Source: Rotaria sordida (lineage: Eukaryota; Rotifera; Eurotatoria; Philodinida; Philodinidae). From it: a stretch of 64,000 nt of DNA. A program made the position numbers and the translations under genes. Below are positions 1-13,453 of the stretch, one piece after another; the stretch's first letter is position 1; the number at the start of each line of letters is the position of its first letter. The notes beneath the pieces were generated by a model. It ran no database searches and was not told where the DNA came from. It saw only the letters and a list, made by a program, of their open reading frames with translations. The stretch is from NCBI GenBank assembly GCA_905250125.1, contig CAJNOL010000493.1, forward strand, positions 1 to 64,000. The letters are read 5' to 3'.

Positions 1-684
1 TTATATTTAACTACATATATGTCTATTAAAAATGTGTAACGAAAATGTTGCTGACGTAATGATGTCGCTGTAAAAGGAGCAAAAAAAGAATTATCGAATG
101 GACTTTAAGTTGTTTTTTTCCTCTTGCTATTCTATGTGAAGTATAAAGTCATGTTGTTGACAATAGACAATCGAATTTTTGCACTTTGCTCGGCGGTATG
201 AAAGAAAGGAAAAGAAAAAAAAACAAAATAAAGTTGTCGATAGAATACAACAAACTAACATTTGATTGTTTGTATTTTTTTTATAAAGAAAAGTGTCTGT
301 CTTTCAATTAGCCATGATTTTATTGAAAGTTGAAAACTTTTTGGAACAAACAACTATTGTTCCAAGTGAAATCTATTTAAATATCAAAAACAACCTACTT
401 CAATCATAATAAGTTCATCAAATAGTTTTTTTAATTATATAATAATAACTAAATGATACAACTGCATGTCCTTGTAACAAGGTTATTTATTCTTGTTCGA
501 TAAAAAACTGATAATGATATCATAAAGATCGCTTGTTTTTATTTTTTTTTCTTGTGTTAAACATAAATGTTCTCGTTTAGCAAAACAAACAAAAGAAAAA
601 GACATGACCGAGTTGGTATCACTTGTATTCAACCGGGTGTCAACAAGCGAAAAATTAAAAAAGAAGAAAATAGTTTTTCTTATT
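1..684. other. Noncoding stretch, 3' side of importin-5
   Basis: AT-rich sequence with homopolymer runs and no reading frame with recognisable protein content on either strand. It lies downstream of the importin-5 stop codon, so the part nearest position 684 is probably its 3' untranslated region. No convincing RNA gene or repeat was seen. Confidence 0.5.
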
Positions 685-3600
685 TTAAACACTAGCATGA
701 TGATTCATAAAATGACTTGTTGATCCACCTTGTGGTGATGTTGTTGTTGACACTGGTGTAGTTAATGCATTAGCTAATGCTTGACGTTCTTCATTTGTTA
801 AAACATTCATACATGTTTGAAATATTGATGGAATTGTCTAAATTAAAATATTTTCAAATAGAGATTTTTAGATTTATTTAAAAAGGAAATAAGAAAATAA
901 ACGAAACGTTACTTGAACATGTCTTAATATTAGAATCATACGTTGACCAACAACTGAATTAACTTCAATAGATGATTTAGCAAAAGCATTAGCAAATAAT
1001 TTAATCACATTAGGAACATTAGCATTGTCTTGACCGATAATCACCGGATTATTTCTATTAAATGAAATATATATATATATTTTCTTTTTCATATTAGAAA
1101 TTCTTCATTCTAAACTTACGATTCAATTAAATCACATAAATAACCGTAAACATGTGGTGTTTCTTCTGTATCTTCATAAATTGGAAGCCAAGATAACCAG
1201 ATTTGATGAAGCTAAAGAAATTTTCATAAATAGTTTATTATTTTTAATTCTTCAAAAGAAATCAAATTTTTTTAAAATTACTTTATCAATATTATCCACA
1301 CATGAATTATTATATTTAAATATTTTTGTAACCGCACTAACTGCATTTTCAGTAGCCGTATTATTTTCAACTGAACGACTATCCAGTGCACTAATCATTG
1401 TAAATAATGGTGGTAATGCTTCAGCACATGCTCGTGCATAAACAGGACCACCACTCATACCCATGACACCAAAACCATATGCAGCAGCTTGACGAACCTT
1501 GAAAACGAAAACACAAAAAAAGAAATTTTTTTTTTCCATTTTGTTTTTGATGAAAGAAAAAAAAATATTTACTTCAGCTGATGAATCAGCAAGACTTTCA
1601 GCCATACGAGTTAGAAAAAATTGTGAATAACGATGTGAATGTGCACCTGTAAATTGTATAACATCATCAAATACACATAATGCCCATTGACGATCAGATA
1701 CAGAACGTGTTGATTGAAGAAGAGCATAGAAATGTGGAACTAATGTATCGAAATAAACCAAATATGAATCTGTATAAGTTACGAGAAGTGAATGGATTAT
1801 ATCCGATAAACGATTTAAGATATATGCATCAAAATCATCCTAGAAGATAGAAAAAAAAACAAGCATTTTGTTTTTCTTTTTTGTTATACTTAAGACATAC
1901 GAAAAGTAATGGCGGAGGTATTTGAATTAAGAAGCTTAAAGAAGAACATCTAGCAGTAGATTCACTAGTTTGATATCTTCCCTACGACTAATACTAGCCG
2001 TAGTTCTGGACAGAAGACCAGCATGACGTAGAGTTCTCGTACTCAATCGCTTGAGGTCCTCGTACATACTGACTAACCATATATTAGCCACGGAGATAGA
2101 TGTACGTCACAACTTAGTCAACATGCTCTCGGATAGGTAATCCGACATTTCAACACAATATATATTAGATACAGACCGAACAATGTATCCACTGATCTAT
2201 GACGGCTGCCAGTGGCGGATCCAGGGAGGTGGCGGGGGTGGCGACCGCCTCCCCCCTCGGGTTTGACTTCACGGTTTTTTCTAGTGGTTTTCCTTGGAAA
2301 TTTTACATTTTTGTCACATCCGCCACCCCCCTTTCGCTCATTCGCTCTCATTCCACTTATCCGCCACCTCCTTCAAAAATTTCTAGATCCGCCACTGACG
2401 GCTGCAAAAAGCTTAAAGAAACTTGCTTTCAATATGATCTAATATTACCGTTACTTATCATAACAAACAGTTCTGATCCGAAATTTTATTATTTTGATAA
2501 TAGTTGAAAAATGATCAAATATCACAGAAATGTAGACAGTTGTTTTTACTATTAGATCATATGGAGAGAAAGTTTCTTTAAGCTTTTTTTTTTTTATAAG
2601 GAATTAAAATACTTCCGCTACTACATTTCGTATACTCGAAGTAAATTTGTTTTTTTTTATTTACTTCTTCAAGCATTTCTTCTTCAGCTTCTTCATCATG
2701 ATCTTCATCGTGACGTTTTTCTGCACGTTCATTTGAACGTTCGAAATGTTTTTTAAAATGACTATCAAGTATTGTTGTTAATTCTTTTAATTCATCAGTT
2801 GTTAAAGATGATACACCTAATGTTTCAATACACTAAAGATAAAAAAATTAAAAAAAAAAATTCAATTTAGAAATGAAATTTCTTTAATTTTTACTTTGCC
2901 CAACGATAAAAATAATTCTCCAAGTACTTCATGATCAGGTTCAATTTCAATTGCTTTAAATAATTCTTTATTCATATATTGCCACATTTGACGAACATAA
3001 TCATCACCACGTAATTTAGCACAATCAAGTAATAATGGTAAAGATTCAGCTGCTGCTGCACGAACACCTAACAAAAAGAAAAAACCAATTATTATTTATT
3101 CAATTATTTCATTCGAGATGAAATAATCATTTTCATTAACAATCTTAAATCGAGAAGTAATATATAAGTAGTCAAAGAAAAAAAAAATCAACTAACATTC
3201 TCGTGACGTATCTAGGCAAAACAGTGAAATTGAAAATGGTTGGTCTTGGGTGCACCATGTTTCGGTTAAGCTCTTTTACAATCAATTGGCCATAGGCTAA
3301 TACATTGTAATAAACCGTGTGGATGTATATCAATAAATACCTCTCAGTACCATCCATTGTCGATATGATCATATAAAGTTACTCTATTTTCAAAGGTGAC
3401 AGTCATGTACTGTTATCGCTTTGCACTGAATGCAATAGTTAGCCTATTGCCATATGAATAAAACATGGAAACTATAGAAGGATGTATATATCGATGTAAA
3501 TCTATTCAAACGGAAGGAATATCATATACGAAAAATTGAATGATCAAATATATACAAAGTCATCAATTTGAACTTACGAGAAGAGGATATGAGTTTATAC

Positions 3601-6600
3601 TGCAATTTGACTGTAATATCAAATTTTTATTGAATTCAAAAATTTTTTTTTCCTACAAAAATTGATTTAATTGAGATGTTCATGTCAATAATATTTCAGA
3701 TTAAAATTTGAAAAATCGGAGTCCGACAAAACTTCTCTACTTCAACTAAATCACAATATGGATTCATATCTTTTTACGTTTTGAATCAATTCTAGCGATT
3801 CTTTTGTGAAAAAACAAAACGACCTAAAAGGAGTACTAAAGTGTATAGGGTAGAAATTTGCTCACTCCCTCCTTCAAATACATTAACATGGAAATGTCAT
3901 AGACCATAACATACATTGTTGATATACGATCAAATTCTCGAAGACTAAATAAAAGTATAGACGAAGAAATGTATCTCAAAATAGATAGAATAAAATAATC
4001 TTCTTGTGATTAGCAACTGCCACTTCATGGTATTTTACATTTTAATCCTGCAGGAGATTGTACTAATAACTTTTGTTAATATAATGAAGTGTTATATATT
4101 TAAATAATTGTTACCTTCATGAAAATAAAATCTAAGTAATGGAACCATTAATTTCGTTGTCTCTTCGACATAATTAACAAAACCTTCTTTTAATTCTCTT
4201 GCATAACAAACTAACATTGAACAAGCACTTGCTTTTTCTTCTAAACCTGTTGTTTTTATTCCAAAAGCCTTCAAATAAAGAAAAGAAAAATAAATTTATT
4301 TGAAATAAATTTTCAAAAAATAAAAAAAAAAAAAATCTTACTTGATCACCAACATTTAAAACTTCCCAATTATCATCTTCTTCAACATCAGTATCTCCGT
4401 CAGCAAGTACAGTTACTTCTGGTTTAAATGCTGCAGCTTTAAGAACAGGTCCCATAACAATAGGTAAATATTGTTCAAAATCTTTGCCTAATATTTTACA
4501 TATTCGTGTCCAAGCACCAATTAAATAAGCTATTTGTGGATCATCATTTCCCAAATTTTCAAAATCAACTTGAGTTTTAACTAATTCTTGCATAACTTCA
4601 TAACAATCATTGATAAACTAAATATGAAAAACAAAAAAAAGAAATTTTTTTTTGTTATTATCTTTATTTCTATAATAATTAAACAAACTTTTTCTTTTCC
4701 AACAGCTAAACCAATTAAACTAATACATTCCATTGTTTTACCACGTAACATTCGATAATCTGCTGAAACAGCATTTTTAAATAAATATTTCAATTGTGGC
4801 ATAAATCTTTAAAGATAATAATAATAATAAATTTAATTAATAATTTTTCGTTAAGAAAAAAAAAATAACACAAAATTAACTAACCGATCATAATATGGTG
4901 AAAATCCTTCTGCAACTGTATCAGCAATAGCTGCAAGTGTTGTTACAATTTGTTCAAGAACTAATTTTCGATTATGATGAACAAGCTAATAAATAAAAAC
5001 AAAAGATATTTAGTTTTATCAATCAATCAATCAAGTAGAGATGGAATCAGTCTAATCGCTTTGATATACTGAAACTTTATTTTATAGTAGATTCACGTAA
5101 ATTACTAGTTTATATCATTGAATGTAGAAAATTTTCAACATACGAATTTCCATTAAAAAAACAACAGTAAAATAGAATACTGATACATTGCGTTATATGT
5201 TACTACTAGAAATGTATGAGACTAAATTGAGTTCCGGTCTCATTTATCAGAATCAGGACTATGACAAAAAGGTTGTTCCAACTGAAAGTTAAGATTATAG
5301 TTAAATATTTCACGATTTTAAGCGAATTATCTTATAAATTATCAATCAGAATATAATTCAAGAGAAATGATCTAAAACAATGCTAGTTGTAGACTAAATA
5401 AATCAGAAAATGAGAAGAAACTTGGTCCTGCACATCTCTAGTCATTACTGAGTTCATTATCTTTTTTCAGATTTTAATCTCAAAAAAAGCATACGATTTC
5501 GTTATTCATAAAAGTAATTCAATTATGAGAATTTTTCGACTTATTTCTAAGATTAATTGATGTTTAATGAACGGGTTATCTATTTATAATGACTGTTTAG
5601 TTTAAAATTCATGATATAAATCAGAGATGAAATTGGTCTAATGTTTTAACGACCGATATCGGACAGTCTCCATCTCAGATGATCAATTCTTGATAGTTAT
5701 AGTTCTTTCGATCAATGAAAAATCTTAAAATCAATTAGACAACGGTTACTCAATTGTTACAATGCATCGGTATAAACGATTCCAATGCCTTCTTATTCTC
5801 TGTTCTCATGTACTATTCATATTGTATCAGTCAGTTTCATTTATTTTTGTTTAAATTGTCTTTGTATGACGTGTAATTTAAGAAAAATGAGTTCAAATAT
5901 AGAGTTCAAGATTAGAAAAAATTTACGTAATTCAATATCAGTAATACATAAGTAGAAGCTCATAATACAAATAAGAATTAAATATGAAGATACAAAGTAT
6001 TGATATGTCATCTAATTTCTTTTTTTATTAAACACATTCTTAAATAACAAATGATCATATGTCATTTAATGATTTATTGACTGCATTTACAAGTTTACAT
6101 TGTGATTTTTAGATTCATGTTTCAAATTTTGTACTTGATAAGATTCCATACTAGTTTAGTAGTATTAAAATAAGAACAATCCCTTGATCATTTCAATATA
6201 TTAAATTCTTAATTAAAGAATGTGATCTATTAGCACATGTTATTCAAGAATGTTCTTGTTGAAAAAAAGTTAGATAATGTATCAACATTTTGTATCTTCA
6301 TATTCAATTGTTCTTAAATGATTCTCTATAAAAATTGAATTTAATAAAAAAATTACTTCTTGATATTTTCGACTTAAAACTTGTTCTAATTTTTCAATAA
6401 TTTGTGGTAAATGTTCAATAAGTAAACGTGGTGGACAATCTTCAGAAAAATTTACTAATGCAGCACCACCATGAGCTTGTGTTCGTGGATTATCATGATC
6501 ATCAAGTATTGAAAGAAGACCTGGAATAACTTTAGCATGAAATTTTTTTTGAAATGTTCCTTGAAAATCAGTTGACATTTGTCCTAATGCATTACATGCT

Positions 6601-9490
6601 GCATAACGAACACGTGGATGCTTAAAATATCAATAACAATAAAAACAAAATTATTTAAAAAAAAAAAAATTTTCTACCGAATCTTTAAGAAATACTAATA
6701 TTCCATTAACAAGATCATCAAGAATTACTGACATTTCTTTATGACAACCTTCACCAGTTGCTGATAATGCCATTAAACCAGCATGACGATAACGCCAATC
6801 AGCTAAAAAAAAAATAAAATTTTTTTTTTTTCTTTTTATTTTATTTTCTTAATAAATAATTTACGATTTTGAAGCATTGTTTGAACTGTATTTAATATAT
6901 AATTAAGTACAGTTTTACCACCAAGTGCACAAGCAAGACGATCTAATGAACTTTCACCAACGACAGCATTACTAGAAGAATTTTGTTTTTTTTTTTTTTT
7001 AATTTATAAATTTTCAAAATTTAAGATAAAGTAAAATTTTAACCTATCATCTTCTTCTTCTTCAATTGTATCTTTTGTTGACCATTCAGAATCATCTTCT
7101 AAATCAACCATCATTTCAAGTAATTGAGGAACTAAATAAAATTTTCTTGTGAAATTCTTTTGTTTTTATTTTTGAATCTTTTTTTTTTTTACCAAGTCTA
7201 GTCATATATTTTTTTGCTACTTTACGAACCATTCCACTAGCTGTTTCCGAAAGAGTTATAAGTACTTCAAGTGCTAAATGACGACGTGATTCTTCAAATT
7301 TATCTTTTTCTTGCATAGCCTATTTTTTTTTAATTATTATTTAAATTTAAATAAAATAATTCAAATATTAATTAACACTAACTTGAAGACATAAATTAAA
7401 AATATCATCAATTGCAGGTCGAAGATATTTTGGAACATTTTCAGCTATATCAACCAATGCTTTTAGTACAGTATCATCATCTGTATTAGCCAAACTATGT
7501 GTTGTTGTCTAAAATATCAATAGAATTTTTGAAGAAAACTCAAATATTATCTTCAATTAGTTTTTTTTTGTTTCTAATATAGAAATCAATATCTAATCTT
7601 AATTATAGAAAATTCTAATTTCCATAGTTATACAGAGAAAATCATTTTCTACAATACTGTATATTAAAGTCCGTTGGATTCAAAATTCTCCAACCCCGAA
7701 CCATACTTTGATACTCTCAATGAAATTTTCTAATCGGAATTGGATAGTCATTCCAAAGATACTTTTTTCGAGTTTTTTGTATTCGATGACCAGCGTACTG
7801 CACAAGATTTACTGTATTACTCAGCGTTTATCAAAAAAATTATTAAAAATAAAATATAGTTTGTTATAACTGATGTACTAATTTTTAACTAAAAATTTCA
7901 ATATATATCTTTAGTATAGATTTCGAATCAAACGCTGATACTATAGAAAATTAAATGAAGATATTCATATTTCAAAGAATTGATTTTTTTTTTGAAAATT
8001 TTCCTTATGATGAAGCCATTTTATTAAATTAAAGCGGCAATAATCCAAAAATGATTTTTGGTATTACGGTGTACACCTCATTAGAATTTACTTCACAACA
8101 AGTAGCTTTAGATTATTTCGTAAACAATGAGTTTCAAGAAATTAACACTATCGAAGTCAATGCTCTATGATCAAATTTTCAATATTTGAACGAATGTTTA
8201 ATGTTTCTTAATTAATTTTTCATAAAACTGAAACTTGAATTAGTATATTTACAAAAAATATATATATGACTAATTTTCAAGCTTTTGAACTCAAAAATTC
8301 GAAAAGATTTAGTTTTTTTGTAAAATTATTTTGATTAAAGGTAACCAAAAAATAAACAAAAGATAATAGAATCCCTCCTTTCGGAAAACTGTATAACCTT
8401 GGATATAATAAAAGATTTAAGATCTTCTATTACAAAAAAAAATGGTTTAGCCTTCATTCGACCGAATTCGTATTGTTAAATCTATACAAAAGATCATGTT
8501 TCTTTTTAATCGTACTATAAAGTTTGATTTAAAAAAATTGAAAAACATACCGAAATAAGATACGGTAAACAATCACGATAAATATTGAGTAATTGTGTAT
8601 TATCACAATTATGTTTAAGATAAGCAGCAAGTGCTGTTGCAGCTGTATAACGAACTTCTGTATCTTGATCATTTAAACAACTCGAAAAAATTTGATGAAT
8701 TATTTGTGTTAATTGTTCAGCTTGACTACCAAATATACCCGGAAAAGCTCTATAGTTATATTAAATAAATAAAAAAAAAGCAAAAATTTATTTTAAATAA
8801 AAATAATAATAATAATTTACTCAAAAATAATTAACGATGATTGTTTTAAAACATTATGTGGTGAATTAGCTGATTGAAAAAGAAATTCCATAACTTCAGG
8901 CCATTGTGATTGATCATTTTCGTCTTTAATTTTAAGGAAAAAAAAAAATAGTTTTATTTATTTTTTTTTGTTAATAATAAAATCATTTTTCTTTTATACC
9001 CATTAAATTTCTAGCTAATTCAGCAACAATATAACAAATTTTTTTTCGAATATTATCATCATCATCTAATTGTGTTATTCGAGCGAGCAATTCTTTTTTT
9101 AAAGCCATTTGTTGATCAGGGGAATATTTTGGCCAAAAATTTTCAAATTGTGTTTGAAATAAACGTCGAAGTAAAACAGCAGAAAATGCTCGAAGCTTAA
9201 TTAATTATATAATTATTTCAATATCTTAAGAAATTTTTCTTTTTTTTTTTTTTGTTCTTCTTACCGGTGTATCTAATGCTGTATTTCGTAATGTTGACAT
9301 TAATAGAATTGTTTTTTGTTCGTCCGGTATCTCTTGATAGATAGCCTTAATGAAATAAATCTTAATTATATTAAATCAGAAGACTTTTAATATTAACCTC
9401 GGCAGCAGTACGTTTTTCATTATCAGGTTGTAAACATTCTTGAAGTGTAGCAAGAAATTTTTGTTCATCTGTTGATGGTATTCCTGTCAT
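685..9490 (-). CDS. IPO5: Importin-5 (importin beta-3 / RanBP5), complete 22-exon gene
   Basis: Importin-beta family transport receptor: HEAT repeats that carry cargo (ribosomal proteins, histones) through nuclear pores under RanGTP control. Exons from the start: 9398-9490, 9265-9345, 9000-9195, 8821-8923, 8551-8749, 7383-7508, 7193-7319, 7044-7131, 6865-6971, 6678-6802, 6357-6620, 4885-4985, 4689-4806, 4342-4617, 4115-4268, 2895-3067, 2665-2832, 1573-1839, 1282-1497, 1120-1211, 913-1054, 685-837. All introns are GT-AG and the exons sum to 3369 nt, an exact 1122 codons plus stop (human protein 1097). Hallmarks include [48 protein letters not shown], the acidic loop [44 protein letters not shown] and GYLCDLIE. 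The introns at 1840-2664, 3068-4114, 4986-6356 and 7509-8550 are large and hold transposon debris; the rest are short. The start ATG gives [20 protein letters not shown], in line with the family's short N-terminus. Confidence 0.96.
2210..2397. mobile_element. Nonautonomous hAT-type MITE in an importin-5 intron
   Basis: A GC-rich 188-bp element whose ends are inverted repeats: CAGTGGCGGATCCAG on the left and the complement of CAGTGGCGGATCTAG on the right. It is flanked by a perfect 8-bp direct repeat ACGGCTGC at 2202-2209 and 2398-2405. An 8-bp target duplication and CAGTGGCG-type ends are typical of the hAT superfamily. It has no transposase. The long open frames across it on both strands are compositional accidents. 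Confidence 0.88.
2406..2588. repeat. Imperfect hairpin repeat with AAGCTTAAAGAA arms
   Basis: The left arm (about 2406-2443) and right arm (about 2549-2588) are inverted copies sharing AAGCTTAAAGAAACTT and ATATGATCTAATA, around a loop of roughly 105 bp. A further direct copy of AAGCTTAAAGAA lies at 1932-1943, so the whole 1932-2585 interval may be one older element into which the hAT MITE jumped. It lies entirely within the intron 1840-2664. Confidence 0.6.
3840..4060. repeat. Diverged dispersed repeat, copy A (importin-5 intron)
   Basis: This intronic stretch resembles 55268-55530 in the DUF1275 gene intron. Shared blocks in the same order are GTTGTTGATATACGAT, a GAAGAAATGT...AAAATA-ATAGAATA block, and a GAxTAxCAA...CCAC...TTTCACATTTT-type block. 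The copies are diverged and differ by indels. No terminal inverted repeats were identified, so the class is unknown. Confidence 0.45.
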
Positions 9491-12149
9491 TGTTTTGATA
9501 TAAGAAAAAAATATTGAACTTATTGATGGTCGATAAGAGAAAAACTTAAGAGAGATAATATCTATAAAAAATAATTATAAAACAACAATGTCTGAATGAA
9601 TCAATGCGCCATACAAATAAATCGTTATAAAGACTCAATTAAGAAATGTAGACCTTTGTTTGTTCCAATGATGACATCCAATCAATGATATCTTTCCACT
9701 ATTTCACAACAATTTTAGGTTTTTATATGTTAATGACTTAATAAACTATGGGAAGATTTGAGAAAAAAAGTATAGATTATGTTTTAAATTTTATAATGAA
9801 TTATTATTCAAGTTTATAATAGAAGACTGATTGTATTTGTATGACATCTATTGAAACAGATTGCCGAACAGTTGGCATGCATCCAACGACAGCAAACGAT
9901 TCAAGCTAGACTTCATTGGGTTTGATTGAATCCGATATGTTTGGATAGTGACGAGCATATTAGGAATCATCGATGTGTTTCTAAAAGTTTATGGGTCACC
10001 TTGGATGCTTGAGAATTGTAATTGATCGAATACTTTTGAATCCTAATCCGCTTTGATTGATCGAAGTTGCAAATGAGTTCGGTGCAGAAAATTTCTTAAA
10101 CTAATCAATTTGTTGAATCATTTTTAACTACTTTCACAATACTTCTTCAAATATAAAAAGTCTAGAAGAGTAGAATGTCTAACATTTCTGCAGTACGGAA
10201 ATAACAGTCATTTCCTGAAATCTAATATCTAAATATTAATCAATAATTTTTTACACTCATATTGTTTTTTTTAGCATAACCGAATACTTTTTTGAAACAG
10301 AAAACTATAGTTAAGTCTGATCTCTCACTCAATATCAATTCATTAAATCAAGAAATGAAGTTCATGTAAAATATTTGCGAAATTAGAGAAATAAAAGAAA
10401 AAGAGCGATGAAGAACGTCAAAGGTAAAATAATTGGTATTCTGAAATCATATCATTTTATTATTTTGATAAAAGTACTAAAATTTGCTCTTACCCAGAAC
10501 AGACAACCACAGTCGTAAACCACTATATACGGAGAAAAAAAACATCGTTAACGATCCTCGTATATGGAGTTCTTATACAGACTCCGTTTTGCTCCGTATA
10601 TGGTCACGGCCATATACGACCGTAACACTGAACCATGTAAACCGTCAAAATATGGTAGTTTATAAGCGTATACGAACTCCGTATTCGTCGACCTTGACAG
10701 TTACAACTCTGGCATATCTACCGACGATGTTTGCAAAATCATACATTTTGGACATATAATTATTAGTAGAAGATAATTACTCGTTTAAGTTGAATAGAGA
10801 GAGTTGAATAAAATTCTATAACTCTAAAAAAAAAATAAAATATGAATCCAATCTTTGGTTTCTTGGAAGATATGAGCAATTTCCTGAGAGTAAATCTCGT
10901 TCATATAATTACACTTCATCGGCAATCGTTTTGAAGATTACATATATATTGATTATGCAATTCATTAATAGAAATTTATTTGAAAGAATTTTTTCATCAA
11001 TTATCAATATTTAAAATAAAAATAATATATTGCCATTTGTTTAATACCAGTTATACTGAGCTTCAGCTTTACTTCTAATAATAATTTTCTTGAACGTATA
11101 TGTTTTTCACTTATTGACCTCTTGTTCATAATTACGTATATTGATATGGCCTCTGTTAATTAATAAATAGAATATCAGCGAATGCAAAATGCATTCAACT
11201 TTATAAAAAGACAAACATAATAATTTTTTACAACTATTGATACCGCCAAGTGATCGAAGTATTTATTAGAAATAAAAACCGGAGACAAACTCGTTTTTCG
11301 TACGATGGGAGCCGGTAATATGAAGTTCTGTACTAACTGAACTTATCTATGGTTCTTTTTGGTAGTAGAATCAAATGCATTAATAATGGATTATTTATTT
11401 ATTTATATTCTAAAAATAGTTAACGAACACTTAATAGAAGTTATATTAACTGAAACAAATAAATATCTTCAATATTCTAATTAGATTCTGTATTTTATAA
11501 CTATTCGTAAAATCTATATTCTTTAACATCCTAATGAAGACAATAATGCAATTCATGTTGCCATCCGACTTATTTTTCTTTGCATTAATATGTATTATTA
11601 AGACTATTATCGTATATTTTATTTGTGGAATCATAAAGATCCTAAAAGGGCATTCTTTTAAAAAAAATCTGATATTTCGAAAAGAGTTTTAAAAAAAGAT
11701 TTTATCGTTCAGTAAGCTTCTGACTACATTATTCTTTCTTTCGCCGAACTTTGATATATACTGTTAAGTTTTGCGTAAACGTAGAATTCAATTAGTTCAT
11801 GCTTTTCAATGTCTGTCCTATTCTGACTCTATTAGATCAATAATATCACTGCCCTACTGATCGACATCCACAATAAGATTTCTTTGCTGCATTAAATACC
11901 AAAATGTACGATATTTAGATCAGTTAGAATCAACAGTAGAAATCTTGGATTCATAGAATGCTTTGGAAGATTCTAGAAAATTCTACAAGGATTTAAATAC
12001 TGCTATTATTGATGCGCCTTTTCTCGATTGATAGTTCTTAGGAAGGAGAAAACCACAAAAACCTCGGGTCAAACTTATAATCGCTATCTTCTTCTAAAAT
12101 ATGTAAGTTTCACAAAAGAATTTTATTTATTTTCTCATCTGTGAGTTTA
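9491..12149. other. Intergenic region upstream of importin-5
   Basis: No protein-coding frame of substance apart from an inverted-repeat patch near 10.5-10.7 kb, annotated separately. The importin-5 promoter should lie just above 9490, but no clear TATA box or other defined element could be picked out. The remainder is AT-rich sequence with short oligo-A and oligo-T runs. Confidence 0.5.
10500..10720. repeat. GC-richer inverted-repeat (foldback-like) element
   Basis: The core is a perfect palindrome: CGTATATGG at 10595-10603 and CCATATACG at 10610-10618 around a 6-nt loop. Further out, partially matching arms occur on both sides (CGTATATGGAGTTCTTATA-type on the left; TATAAGCGTATACGAACTCC on the right). 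Its base composition is richer in GC than the flanks. The reading frame across 10484-10759 is explained by this repeat rather than by a gene. Confidence 0.5.
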
Positions 12150-13453
12150 TTATTCATAATTTATAGATGAAATTAATACTCAAGAGCCAAAATTTCAAGT
12201 TCATTTTGTAATAGAAGCTCGATAGTTTTTAATTTGAAATAATAATCGACATGAATTTATTTCTTCTTTTTCAACTAATGATCAAACTGAAATAAATAAT
12301 GAAAAAATTGTTACACTTACAAAAGATTATTCACAAAAAAAAATGACATCGACGCTTATTTATTATTAATATTAGTCGAAATTATGATCAAGAAATAAAA
12401 TATAGAATGAAAAAATGTGGTTCTCAAATACAAATCCGTGAATTTCCTAATATTCATGGAAATTTTTATTCAAAATTTGATTTACGTGATTTTCCAAATG
12501 ATATACAAGAAATAAATATATCAACTGGATCTGTGTTATTTGATATAGAAGTTATTTTAGAAACCGATTCAAACTGAATATCACGTATAATTTGCGAAGC
12601 ATCTGTTGAAATAACAAGAATGGAAATTATATGATCATGTTGATACAAGAACTAAATTTATTAAAGAATTTTTATTTCGAAATGGTGATGATGAATTAGA
12701 TGCATTAGGACGTGAACGAAAACGATCGATTTTAATTATTGCATGTCATGCAAGTAAACAAAAAAAATCATTTATTCATTTTTTGCATTCTTAAATTCAA
12801 ATATTTTTGACAGTAACATTTATAGATATTGTTGATTAGCTCGTCGTTCATTATATTTCTATTGAGATGGTTATTGTCTTATATTTTTAATTACATTAAT
12901 AAGTATTGGTATATTTACTATTTCATCTACGTATTTATCTGTTATTTTAATAAATATTTTTAAGAATTTATTCTCTCTATTCGAGTACAATGCAAAATCG
13001 AATTCGTATAAAATGTACAATTTTGCTCATATCGATCGCTTTTCGATGGACTATTAGCAAAGCTTTAGTCAATGATATTGATAAATATGCTATTGTATCC
13101 ATGATTGTCTTACTTGTTTTCTGTAGTTGGTATGAAATTATTGGTACTATTATTTTTATTCATAATCGTTATGAAGTTTTTAATCCAGATTTACATTGGA
13201 CATGGTTTGATCGAACATACTTCTTTGTTCTTCTTGGTCTGTATGTATGCATACAGTTAGCAATAGATATTTGGCACTGGCACATGTGCCTTTTACTCAG
13301 CAGCGTTATTTGAGAATACTTGATCATTGTTATAAAAAATTAATAGAAGAAAATAAATTGAGATGTCAATCATTATCACGATCGAGTACAAATGATACAA
13401 TCAATGATAAGTTATATGGTGTAATTTACACAGGTGCTTTGTTCTGTGAATAA
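12150..13453 (+). pseudogene. Degenerate Cys-loop ligand-gated ion-channel-like gene
   Basis: Scattered frames in a consistent order resemble a pentameric ligand-gated channel. The extracellular part reads KFQVHFVIEAR then GSQIQIREFPNIHGNFYSKF and DLRDFPNDIQEINIST (the FP.D.Q.L pre-Cys-loop strand). A linker with RTKFIKEFLFRNGDDELDAL follows, then a first membrane segment around 12840-12960. The longest frame (12990-13313) carries an M2-like NRIRIKCTILLISIAFRW, an M3-like IDKYAIVSMIVLLVFCSWYE and a final membrane helix. A separate frame (13280-13453) continues with QQRYLRILDHCYKKLIEEN. Several stops and frameshifts separate these pieces, and no set of GT-AG introns was found that restores one frame, so I call it a pseudogene. 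Ligand class cannot be deduced. Confidence 0.6.

Noticed and set aside
2118..2507. Overlapping open frames on both strands around the hAT MITE
   Set aside because: They are produced by the GC-rich MITE and its inverted ends; no protein family resemblance.
10484..10759. 91-codon plus-strand frame
   Set aside because: Coincides with an inverted-repeat element and shows repeat-derived sequence.
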